Shown: in pieces, positions 52,872-63,401 of the stretch
How the letters are laid out: every line of letters starts with the position of its first letter
Position numbering within the stretch: the stretch's first letter is position 1
Source: Monarcha castaneiventris obscurior
Lineage: Eukaryota; Chordata; Aves; Passeriformes; Monarchidae
Length of the DNA: 64,000 nt
Direction of reading: 5' to 3'
Assembly: GCA_026261815.1 (NCBI GenBank)
Contig: JAMPIT010000884.1
Location: forward strand, 12,847,001 to 12,911,000
Position numbers and translations under genes: made by a program
The notes under the pieces: model-generated
Told to the model about the DNA's origin: nothing
The model's input: only the letters and a program-made list of their open reading frames with translations
The model's database searches: none

Positions 52872-54471
52872 GAAAAAAAGTAAAATCCAGAAAAAATCTC
52901 AGAAAAAATCCCTGGAAAAAGGTAAGCAAAGTATTCCTGAAATCCCCCGGGATAGTCCCCTGGGGTGGTTGTTAGAACACTGGGAGGATTGCCCAGACCG
53001 AAGTATAAAATCCAAAGAAAAAATGATCCATTACTGCATTGAAATTTGGGGAGGTAAAGAAATTAGAGATCACCTTATGTGGCCTACTTTTGGCACATTT
53101 GAGAAATGGACGTGCCGAGCTTTAAACAAATATGTGGGCTCACGCAGTAATGAGGAAAAAGAATATGCGAGAATTTGGGAATACGTCAGAACAGGACTCT
53201 TCACAGTAAAAACCCGAGAGAGTCCTACAACCAAAAGCGTATCTTGGGACCCCTTAGATCATTTACCTCCCCCTTATATAGTTCCCCAGCAGCACCCCGT
53301 AATCCCAAATGCACCTCAGATAGATGTACCAGCAGCAGCAGCCGCGGCAGCAGCAGCAATCGCGTTACCAGAACCGGCTCCGATAGCGCAGGTTGTTCCA
53401 CAGCTTCCAACAAACCCTTTCCTGCTACCCGTAGAAAACGAAAAACAGACGATTGCTGCTAAGGTAAGTGACCCTCCTCTAGCTAGTAGAACACGATTGC
53501 AAACTAGGAAACTGTCTGATAAGTCCGTAGAGGGCAGTGACGGAGCCTCTAATCTCTTGCCTTTGAGACAAGTACCCACTGCTCCGGGGGTTATCGGGTA
53601 CATAAATATACCCATTAATACTGGAGATGTAAGGTCATTTTAAAAGGAAATGGGGAGATTAATGGACGATCCACTGGGTGTGGCAGACAGGCTAGATGAA
53701 TTTCTGGGAACTAGCATATACTCATATGAAGATATTGGTGCAATTCTGAGGTCCCTATTTAATGTTGAGGAACGTGAAATGATAAAACGGGCTGGAATAC
53801 GTGATTGGGAACAGAGAAACCCACAAGGGACCCCAGGTGATCAAAAATGGCCACATCAAGACCCGGGGTGGGACCCACAGACGGAAAGAGGGAGGCGAAA
53901 TATGATTGATCTAAGGAACATCGTTATACAGGGGGTCAGAGATGCGGTGCCTAGAGGGCAGAATATGAGCAAAGTACTCGGGGAGTGTCAGGGTAAAGAT
54001 GAGACACCCACCGAATGGCTCGAAAGGTTAAGGAGAAATCTGCAAATGTATTCAGGAACAGATCCCTCCTCACCAGTGGGGGAGGTCTTGCTTAAAACCC
54101 AATTTGTTGCAAAATCTTGGGAAGATATTCGAAAGAAATTAGAAAAAATAGAAAATTGGCAAGAAAAAGAATTACAAGAACTCCTTCGAGAAGCCCAGCG
54201 CGTTTACATGCGAAGGGACGAGGAGAAACAAAAAACGCAGGCAAAGGTATTAGTAGCGGCAGTTCGGGAAGCCCAGAGGCAAGAACTGCCTGGGAGTGCG
54301 GCAAGCCCGACACAAAATGTAACACCTTGGAAGAGGGCTCCCTCCCACAAAAAGCAATATTCTGAAAATCAAAAGGACCTCCCAGAATGTCATTATTGTG
54401 GAAAGAAAGGACATTTGAGAAGGGAGTGCAGAAGGAGATTAAGAGATGAAAAAGTTTTTCAAACTGATTAG
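52872..54471 (+). pseudogene. gag: Provirus I2 gag
   Basis: In-frame from about 52872 to the terminal UAG at 54469, with a single internal TAA at 53641. The start ATG is not visible: the place is taken by an A-rich tract (about 52802-52865). Matrix LGWLLEHWEDC and YCIEIWGGKEIRDHL; late motif LPPPYIVP (about 53268); poly-Ala run; capsid RLMDDPLGVADRL, RDAVPRGQNMSKVLGE, ETPTEWLERLRRNLQ; zinc knuckle CHYCGKKGHLRREC. Better preserved than I1 gag, which has a deletion near 43665 and an extra TGA. Confidence 0.9.
54469..54471 (+). promoter_or_regulatory. Gag-pol UAG junction of I2
   Basis: UAG followed by GGGTGTCAGGGG with protease in the same frame; a read-through junction like that of I1. Confidence 0.78.
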
Positions 54472-57400
54472 GGGTGTCAGGGGCTCTTTAATTTAGGGTC
54501 TATAACATCTAAGGAGCCCTTGATAAAATTAAAATTGGGACCCTCAAAACAAGAATTAATGTTTTTAGTAGATTCTGGCGCTGAACGAAGCACAGTTCAG
54601 CAGTTACCCTCGGGGTGCCTTAAAAGCAACGAAACTATGATAGTAATTGGTGCTAAAGGGGAACCATTTAAAGTACCTGTTATTAAAAATATTGAAATAG
54701 AATCCGAAACAAAGTCATGTGTTGGTAACTTGCTATTAGTAGAAGAAGCAGATTATAATTTATTGGGGAGGGATTTGATGATAATTTTAGAAATCAGCTT
54801 GATTGTACAAGAAGCACGACTGGTGGTAAGTTTGTATAAATTAACTATAGAAGATGAGAAAGAAATAAATCCAAAGGTTTGGTATACTCAAGGGGAGGCT
54901 AGTAAAATAGAAATGACACCAATTCATATCAAAATAGAGAAGCCAGAAGAACCCATCAGAATAAAACTATCCAATCCCGATGGAGGGTCGAAAGGGATTA
55001 AAACGGATTATAGATAACCTTATCTCCCAAGGAACATTGGAACCATGCATGTCCAGATATAACACTCCTATCTTAGCGGTATTAAAACCTGATGGGAACT
55101 ATTGGCTTGTACAAGATCTAAGGGCAGTAAATGCCAGAACCAGAACCCTGTTTCCCACGGTCCAAAACCCATATACGATATTAAGTAACATCTCTCCTGA
55201 GGATGTCTGGTATAGTGTAATTGACTTGAAAGATGCATTTTGGGCTTGCCCTCTAGCTGAGGAAAGCCGGGACTATTTTGCTTTTCAATGGGAGGACCCG
55301 GAAACAAATAGAAAACAACAACTAAGGTGGACTTCATTACCCCAAGGGTTCGTGGATTCTCCAAATTTATTTGGGCAAGCTTTAGAACAGGTATTAAGCC
55401 AGTTTGAACCCATAGATGGAACTAAGTTGCTTCAATATGTGGATGATCTTTTGTTGGCTGGTCAATCCGAAATAGGGGTGAGAAGAACTACCATAAAATT
55501 GTTGAACTTCCTGGGAGATAAAGGTTTAAAGGTTTCAAAATCCAAATTACAGTTTACAGAACCGGAGGTTAAATATCTTGGACACTGGTTAACAAAAGGG
55601 AGGAAGAAGCTAGATTCTGAAAGGGTGACAGGTAATTGTGACTTTGCCTTCTCCCAGCACAAAAAGGGAGATCAGGCAGGTGTTAGGACTGGTTGGTTAT
55701 TGTCGACAGTGGATTGAAAATTACAGTGAGAAGGTGAAATTCTTATATGAAAAGCTAACAATGGATCAGATAAAATAGACAGAACAGGATGAAGAAAAGT
55801 TTAAACAGCTAAAGGAGGCACTCATAACAGCTCCTGTTTTAAGCCTCCCAGATGTAAAAAGACAGTTTCAGCTGTTTGTGGATGTGAGTAATCATACTGC
55901 CTATGGTGTTCTAACTCAAGATTGGGCTGGTGCAAAGAAACCCGTGGGCTATATATCAAAACTGCTGGACCCTGTAAGCAGGGGATGGCCCACGTGCTTA
56001 CAAGCCATAGTGGCAGTAGCATTGTTAGTAGAAGAAACTAAGAAAATAACCTTTGGGGCACCTCTGGTGGTTTTTACTCCCCATAGTGTAAGAAATCTAT
56101 TGCAACAAAAAGCAGAAAAATGGCTTACTGATGCATGATTACTGAAATATGAAGCTATGTTGGTTCATTCACATGAATTAGAATTGCGAACAACTGGTGC
56201 ACAGAATCCAGCACAATTTTTATTTGGGGGCATCTCAGAGGCACCCACTCATGATTGTGCTGAGATTGTTACACTTCAAACTAAGATCAGATCCGACTTG
56301 GAGGAAGAAGAATTGAGTGAGGGGGAAAAATGGTTTGTCGATGGCTCGGCAAGAGTAATAGATGGTAAGAGAAAGTCAGGTTATGCTATAGTAGATGGTA
56401 AGACGGGGCAAGTGGTTGAATCAGGACCGCTAGACCCTAGCTGGTCAGCCCAGGCGTGTGAATTATATGCGGTTCTGCGGGCATTACAGGGGTTAAAAGA
56501 AAGGAAAGGAACGATATATACAGATTCGAAATATGCCTTTGGGGTGGTGCATACTTTCGGGAAGATTTGGGAAGAAAGGGGGTTAATTAACACCCGAGGA
56601 AAAAGCCTGATTCATGGTGAAATTATAAAGAGGATCTTAGAAGCAATCAGGGGACCAACTGAAATAGCAGTAGTTCATGTAAAAGGACACCAATCAGGAT
56701 TACAGTTTCAAACCAGGGGAAACAATTTAGCTGACAAAGAAGCTAAAAATGCAGCTCTCATGACGGTAAGTACGCCCAGAATAGGGGAGCCCGAAACACT
56801 TGAATATCCCTCCAACCCATCAGATAAAGAAATAGAGTTTTTTCAAAAACTTGGAGCAAAATTAGAAGACGGTAAGTGGAAACTCCCGGATGGGAGAGAA
56901 CTTATTTCAAAGGAATGTAGTAGAAAAATTTTAAAAGGATTACACTTCCAGACCCACTGGGGAACTAGAGCATTGGCAGAACAATTTCTAAAATTCTTTG
57001 GATGCAAAGGGGTATATGAATTGGCTAATCAAGAAGTACAAGGATGTATGTCAAAAGATAAATCGAAAAATCTCCCGAAAAGCTATATTAGGAAGTCGAC
57101 CAATAGCTTACCGTCCTTTTGAAAGGATCCAAATCGATTTCACCGACTTGCCAAAGGTTGGGAGATACAAGAATTTATTAGTAATAGTCGATAAATTAAC
57201 ACATTGGGTTGAGGCTTTTCCAACTACAAGGGCTACTGCCCGGACAGTATCTAAGATACTGTTAGAAGAAATTATACCCAGATATGGAATAATAACTGTC
57301 ATTGATTCGGATCAAGGGACACATTTTACTTCGAAAATTATAAAACAACTAGTAGAAGCATTAGTAATCAGGTGGGAATACCATACACCCTGGCACCCTC

Positions 57401-57956
57401 AGAGTTCTGAGGTAGAGAGAATGAATCAAACCTTAAAGGCACAATTATCAAAATTAATGTTAGAAGCTCGGATGACATGGGTAAGATGTCTTCCCCTTGC
57501 TTTATTAAACATCCGCACTATGCCCCATTTGGAATCTGGACTTTCACCATTTGAGTTATTGTATGGGATGCCTTATAAACACGGTATGCCTATAGGACAT
57601 CCTGGAATAGAAGATACTCAAATGAAACCTTATCTCACGGCAATAAGCCAGAATTTGCAAGAATTAAGGAAATATGGGTTAATATCAAAAGGCATACCCT
57701 TAGATTTTGCTATCCATAAAATACAACCGGGGGATAAAGTGCTGATAAAATCATGGAAAGGGAGCCCACTAACACCTCATTGGGAAGGTCCCTTTCTCGT
57801 TCTCCTCACTACAGACTCCTCGATACGTACTGCTGAGAACGGCTAGACGCATGCTTCCCGAGTGAAGAAGACTGAAATCCAGCAAGAACCGTCTGACTGG
57901 AAAGTGACCTCTTCTCCAGGGGAATTAAAGATAAAGCTGCATCGTCCTAACAAATG
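54472..57956 (+). pseudogene. pol: Provirus I2 pol
   Basis: Protease FLVDSGAERSTV; shift near 54965-55000; RT with YWLVQDLRAVNAR, VIDLKDAFWACPL, TSLPQGFVDSP, LQYVDDLLLAG; shift near 55630; TAG near 55775; RNase H from 55878 with WFVDGSARVIDG, CELYAVLRAL, IYTDSKYAFG, NNLADKEAK; TGA at 56136; shift near 57045 in the integrase zinc site; integrase core IQIDFTDLP, IDSDQGTHF, VERMNQTLK; TAG at 57844. At least six lesions, none shared with I1 as far as I can see. Catalytic residues are kept. Confidence 0.9.
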
Positions 57957-58490
57957 AGCCATCTAAGTCAGATAAGTTGTAATATCAAGAATTGCAATTG
58001 TTATCCTTTCATCACCTTTAAATGCAAATATTGTAAAGAACTTGGGTGGTTCACTGTAGCAGGGGTTATCCACCAAGGGCACTGTGTACAAAGTGTTTAG
58101 AAGAGGAACTAAAGCTGACTAGTCTGGTATTACGTCTTGCTACAAATTTGGGGATAATTGAATTTGACTCATACGAGTGGATTCGGCTGTTTAATAAAGG
58201 GTTAAGAGGAGAATTAGAATCGAAGGCTGAGATTTTAAATATCGAGTGCCGGCGATTAAATAAAGTACCCTGCAGTACGGACACAGTAAAGCTTTCCCGC
58301 TGGGAAACATTTAAAAGGAGATACGCTACCCGGGCTGACATCAGGGGTCTGGAAGAATACGCCTGCTGCCGTGAAGATGGCTTACCCCGCCGCTGGCGGC
58401 AACCCAGCGGGCGGAGGCGTCGGCAGAGGAGTACACCTATGGGGGCCCCGATGATCCTGAACCTGGCCATCTACCAGGTAACCAGCCCGA
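57954..58490 (+). pseudogene. orfX of I2: frameshifted copy, in frame with env
   Basis: Second copy of the pol-env reading frame. ATG at 57954; Cys pattern CNCYPFITFKCKYC kept; one base lost near 58037 shifts the start out of frame. From 58046 the frame is open: HCSRGYPPRALCTKC, LKLTSLVLRLATNLG, then GRRRRQRSTPMGAP, and it continues without a stop into env. A strong splice-donor match CAG|GTAACC (GT at 58479-58480) lies just after the basic region; in I1 the GT is GC. Presence in two diverged copies supports a real gene or env leader. Confidence 0.72.
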
Positions 58491-60652
58491 CATTTGAAAG
58501 CACTAGCCCAGAAATAAGGAAAAGCCTCAATATTGAGTGCGAAATATGCAAACAGTATCTCCTGGAGAAACGGGGCGTTTCCCTCGGCCACACTGACAAT
58601 TGTGAGACCGAAAAATCAGGCAGGTACTGTGAAATAAACGGCACTCGATATGGGATTTGCAGATCAGAGAATGGAATAAATTGTGAACCTTGGCAAGCAA
58701 GACCTAAAAACCGGCAGTCAAAGCTCCTAGTTCACAGAAATAAAAATCTGAAAAGAGGAAAAAGAGACATTCATTTGAACCCTATACAAGAATGTAAATT
58801 ATGTAATCAAACAGTATGGATTGGTGGGCAAAAGAAATCTGTGTTTTTTGGATACCCTCGGGTTCACCCTCAATGTTATGAGAACTCGGGATTGGACATA
58901 TGTAAAATGGAAGGAAGGACTTATTGGGTAGGACAAAATGTAAAGTATACTAGAAACATGATTTATAATCATTATTTAGGCATGGGTACAAGTGAGGATC
59001 AGATATGTTCTCAGTACGAAAAAACCTTCTGCTTCTTGAAAAATAAAGATGGAGTAGACCCTGACCACAGTATTAAACAGATGTCCTTAGAGATAAAAAG
59101 GCAGGAATATGAAATGAGGAAGAAGAAATTGGAACAAGAAAGATTACAAATATTAAGCAAACAGTATGACCAATTAGAAAAACAATATGATGAGGGAGGA
59201 CTGCCTACCTCTAATCAAAATTTGTTCATTGATCTCATGCAAGAAATCGCTACTGAATTAGGATTATCAAATTGTTGGATCTGTGGTGGATTAAAATCGG
59301 CTGAAAAATGGCCCTGGAAAGGAGAAGGATTAACCCCCGAGCAACTCCTAAAATGGAATCAGGAAAAAGCCTTTGTGTCTGCAAAAAGACCCGAGGGTTG
59401 GATCTTAGATAAAAGAGTAATTGGAATAATCTGTATCAGCTGAGAGGGTAATGAGTTCACTGATGTGGTGGGATATACACCCTGTATTTCCACCCTGGCA
59501 GTTAACTCACATAATAAAAGTAAAATCTGGCAGCCTGAAAAACCGGCCGGATATTGGAGTCAGACAAAAAGCGAAAAATGCAAATGGAATGAGGATATAA
59601 AATTATGCTGGTACGAGAGTGCTGGGGCTAATCCTTTCCAATCCCTCGAAAATTTGAAAATCTATTGGAGTGAACCAGAAAACCAAAAATTAATATGGAA
59701 TGCCCCAAATGGCATCTATTGGATATGTGGGAAGAAGGCCTATAGCTTACTGCCCCGTAAATGGAAGGGTTCATGTACCCTACGTATGATTCGGCCTTCA
59801 TTCTTTACACTTCCAAAATCCGGGAGTAATCTCCTGGGGGCACCTTTACATGAAACTCTGAATAGACGGAAAAGAGAAATTAAAAGGGAGCTCCCTATAG
59901 CTGGAGGCACTCAGAGGTGGGGAGAAGAAGAATGGCCTGCAAAGCGAATTATAGAATACAATGGTCCTGCTACTTGGGCACAAGATGGAAGTTATGGATA
60001 CCAAACCCCAGTGTATCTGCTAAACAGATTGATCAGGCTCCAAGCGGTGGAAGAAATTGTATCTAATCACACCTCAGACGCTTTGGAACTCCTGGCAAAA
60101 CAACACACTCAGATGAGGGCTTTTGTATACCAAAACAGAATCGCCCTAGACTATCTGTTAGCAGAAGAAGGGGGAGTTTGTGGAAAATTCAACGATTCAG
60201 AATGTTGCATTGAGATAAATGATTATGGAGAAACAATTAGGGGGCTAGCAGCAGAAATCAAAAGAGTTGCACACGTCCCGGTTCAGAAGTGGAATTCTAT
60301 CTTACAAACATCCTGGTGGGACCGCTTGTTTGACGGAGCCTGGTGGAAAAAGATGGTATTTTTCATCTTGTGTTCGGTAGCAGGAATAGTATTTGTGCCT
60401 TGTTTAATCCCTTGCTTTATCCGATTAATACATTCAGTAGTGCAAGGCATGCAAATATCAGCAATGCCTATAGACCCGGAGTTAGCTAGTGGAAAAGGGG
60501 GACTCCCTACTAACATCTCAAAAATTATGGAACTACGAGAAAGCCAAGAGGAAGAGACTAGAGCAGCAGAAGCTCTAGTAAAATTTGAGGAGCAAATTAG
60601 AAATGGTAATAAAACTTTGAAACAACAATGTAATGAATATGAATACTTGTAA
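58491..60652 (+). pseudogene. env: Provirus I2 env
   Basis: One frame from orfX to the stop at 60650 with a single TGA at 59441 (Arg codon in I1). Features as in I1: N-terminal Cys-rich part, basic site KRGKRD (about 58755), CKLCNQTVWIGG, charged helix (IKRQEYEMRKKKLEQERL), CWICGG, basic site NRRKREIKR (about 59870), helix YQNRIALDYLLAEEGGVCG, Cys-X7-Cys-Cys, anchor VFFILCSVAGIVFVPCL, tail EYEYL. The premature stop lies between the CXXC motif and the second cleavage site, so any product would lack the membrane subunit. Confidence 0.9.
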
Positions 60653-60711
60653 GAAAGTATAGATAGTATAGGTTAAGAAAGTATATTCAAGCACGAATAA
60701 ATGTTACCAAT

Positions 60712-60726
60712 TAGAAAGAGGGGGGA
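60712..60726 (+). promoter_or_regulatory. Polypurine tract of I2
   Basis: AGAAAGAGGGGGGA immediately before the 3' LTR. Confidence 0.85.
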
Positions 60727-60727
60727 T

Positions 60728-61451
60728 TGTTATAAATAAATAATTCGTGCTCGAATATAAAATACCAAACTATGTATTAAAGTTAAAATGTAACAAATAT
60801 AAGATGTAAATAAAAGACTGGTCTCGGAGAAAATTGTAACCTTCACTAGGGGGAACTGAGTTGAAAAACTGGTTTTGGGAGAAAATGCAGCCCTGCGAGC
60901 TGGACTTCAGGAACAAAAGGCCCATCCAGGGAGAAATTAAGGCGTCTCCTAGCATTTGCACCTTCAAGGAGAACTTCTCGGAAGGCTGATCAAAATCTAT
61001 GGAAAATTTCTTCCTGAGTGTGGCCGATTAACAACCTGCGAAAACTCCCCTCCCAGATGCAAGGTGCTAACGACTGGATCTGGAGCCAAGATATGGAACA
61101 TCACGACCCATCAGATAACGTCCTCCGGTGATGGGGCATTCATCAGAAGCAGGATGTGTTTTGTTTCTCCCTGCACCGTGAATAACATGCTTTATGTATA
61201 TGCTGATGGACAAAAATGAGATCATAGATCCGGACTCCGGGAAAAACTGTATAAAAATCGGCTCCTGGGACCAGTAGTGGTGAACAGAGGGAGGTCTGAT
61301 GCGATAGAGGTCAGACCTGTGTTCACCCAGTGCCAACCCCGGGCTTGGCTCTGTTTCCTTTTCCGATCGTGGCTTTGCGTGTTTGTATTTTTAAACACGT
61401 AATAAATTTTATATCTGTTTTATATTTAATTGGCTTATTTCATTTATTTCA
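60728..61451 (+). repeat. 3' LTR of provirus I2
   Basis: Same length and, by eye, one base different from 51285-52008; followed by GTGGC. Confidence 0.95.
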
Positions 61452-61456
61452 GTGGC

Positions 61457-61534
61457 TTTGCGTGTTTGAACTCTCGGACACCAAATAAATTTTATACTTG
61501 TTTTATTTTGAATTGGGCGGAGTTATTTATTACA
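61457..61534 (+). repeat. LTR tail ending the I-cluster
   Basis: TTTGCGTGTTTGAACTCTCGG...TTTATTACA, an R/U5 end with CAAATAAATTTTAT. The first half matches the I1 LTR, the second half differs from it strongly. It is therefore a hybrid of I1's 3' LTR end and the oldest LTR's end, or the latter alone; followed by CCCC. Confidence 0.75.
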
Positions 61535-61538
61535 CCCC

Positions 61539-63401
61539 GAACCCCCATCCTTTTGCCGCTCCCCTCCCACCGCTTTCTGCACATTCCAACTCCCCTGCCA
61601 TGTTATTACACCCCCCACCCACTCCTCAGCACCGGGTGGAGAAACGCCTGGCTATCTACAGGGCTGTTCTCCAAACCCTGTGCCTGCGGGCTACATCCTT
61701 GGTATCACCCCTTCAAATGCTAATGAATCTCTAGACGCTCCAAAACCTCTTTTACCAGTTTCACTGCCACAGACCTCGCTAACCCCCAGGCTTCCCCCCT
61801 CAGGAGATGGGAACCTGGGACCCGTTTCTCCTGCTGCAAACCCCGCTTCCGAAATTTCTGCTTTAAACCCCACTGCTGTAATCCTTTGCCCGCAATCGCT
61901 TTCAGCCACTGCCGCTGACTTCAAACAGCCTAGCAGCAGTGGCTCTACCTGAACCCCTGCTTTTCCCAAGATCTGCAGTTGCTGTACGGCTGCCGCCTCC
62001 CCGCCACCTCCTCGCGGCCGGGACGCGCCCCCTGCCCCAGCACTGCACTCCCGGTCCCCCGCGACCCCCACCCCCAGCCCGTCTCGGGCGGTGCCGGCAT
62101 CCAAAAGCTGCCGTGCTTTTCGCCGTGCCGTGCAGCTCCAGGCTGCCCCGGCCCGCCCCAGGGAACACCCCTCCTCCTCTTCAGAGGATGTCAGCAGCTC
62201 CGGGGACTCTGAATCAGAGCCCAACGATCTCTGGACACAGATACGGAGGGAAGCCACCCGGGAGGGAGACTGGGAATTAGCCCAAAAGATTTCAGCCTTC
62301 CCAGTCGTTTTTTCGAAAGGGAGGTGGGGGGGACCCACAAATATAAAAATATGGAAGGCAATTCCCTATAGAAAAATCAAAGAGCTTTGCAAGGTCGCAA
62401 AGGAACACGGGCGGGGGTCCCATTTTTTTAGAAACTTACTTGAAGCCACCTTCTCTGCCTACACGCTCGTCCCACATGACATTAAAAATATTGTTAATTG
62501 CCTTCTTAGCCCAGCAGAATATATGCTCTGGGAGAGACATTGGAAAAGGCAATTGAAAACATTATCTGACTCTTACTCTAAAGATGTGAGTCAGCCAAAT
62601 TTGACTGTTGAGCAATTAGCTGGAGAAGGTGAACTTCAAAAACGCTCAGATCAAACAAACACTATACCTGAAGCTGCACTGCAGGATATATCCATTGCAG
62701 CAAAAACATCACTGCTTCTAACCCCTGATGACTCTATACCCACACAACATTTTTCTAACATCAAACAAGGGGTGGATGAGAGTTTTGTTAAATTTGTGGA
62801 CAGGTTAAAAGTAGCCCTGGAAAAACAAATAGAAAGTCCAGAGGGACGAAAGGAACTATTGAGTAAACTTGCGATGACAAACGCTAAGGAACTATGTAAG
62901 TCTATTCTAAGGGCTTTACCCCTGGACACAGAACCCACCATAGAGCAAATGGTGGAAAGCTGCACACGCTATACGTCCACTGAAAACACAGTTACCCAAG
63001 CAGTTGCAAAGGGCATTGCAGAAGGGGTATCAGGTGCATTTGCAGCAGTAGCTTAAAAAGATAATGCCCACTGTTTCAATTGTGGGGATTTTGGACACTT
63101 TATAAAGGACTGCCCAGAAAGGTCACCCACCCAGGACCGTGGCACCAGCTACCAGAGGCCCCAGAGACAGCAGTGGTACTCACAGCACCCAAAAAACTTC
63201 CAGCGGAGAGTGGGATGGCCTCATGCTTTGACAACAAATCAAAAGCTGTATCACTTCGACCGGTATGCAAAGTACAATGCCGAGTACCAGGAGCAAGCAG
63301 GTGGGCCCCAGAAGGCACCATCCTCCCCGGAGATCCCAGCACCCATAGGAGAGACCCATCACATGGAGCGGTACCGATGGGAACCTGGCGCCAGCTGGTA
63401 A
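61539..63401 (+). pseudogene. gag: Element H gag: Pro-rich region, capsid, nucleocapsid
   Basis: 61539-62090 is Pro/Ala-rich and broken into frames. Capsid is open from about 62091: EPNDLWTQIRREATREGDW, IPYRKIKELCKVAKEHG, LLSPAEYMLWERHWK and a major-homology-like IKQGVDESFVKFVDRLK. A single TAA at 63054 separates it from nucleocapsid in the same frame, with the zinc knuckle CFNCGDFGHFIKDC and a Gln/Arg-rich tail. Gag ends at TAA 63399-63401. Betaretrovirus-like. The N-terminal matrix is at 40405-41105, 20 kb away. Confidence 0.88.
63191..63197 (+). promoter_or_regulatory. Slippery heptamer A_AAA_AAC at the H gag-pro junction
   Basis: In the gag frame the codons read CCA AAA AAC, so the heptamer A AAA AAC is correctly phased for -1 frameshifting. 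The -1 frame has no stop from here to the window end and contains protease. A_AAA_AAC is a known betaretroviral gag-pro site. Confidence 0.82.

Larger units (their letters stand above)
51285..61451 (+). mobile_element. Provirus I2, class I ERV with near-identical LTRs
   Basis: A 10.2-kb provirus of the same family as I1, inserted into I1's 3' LTR. LTRs 51285-52008 and 60728-61451, both 724 bases, with one difference by eye (51501 A versus 60944 G). Perfect tRNA-Trp primer site, full gag-pol-orfX-env. Near-identical LTRs argue for recent insertion, yet gag, pol, orfX and env all carry stops or shifts. Confidence 0.95.
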
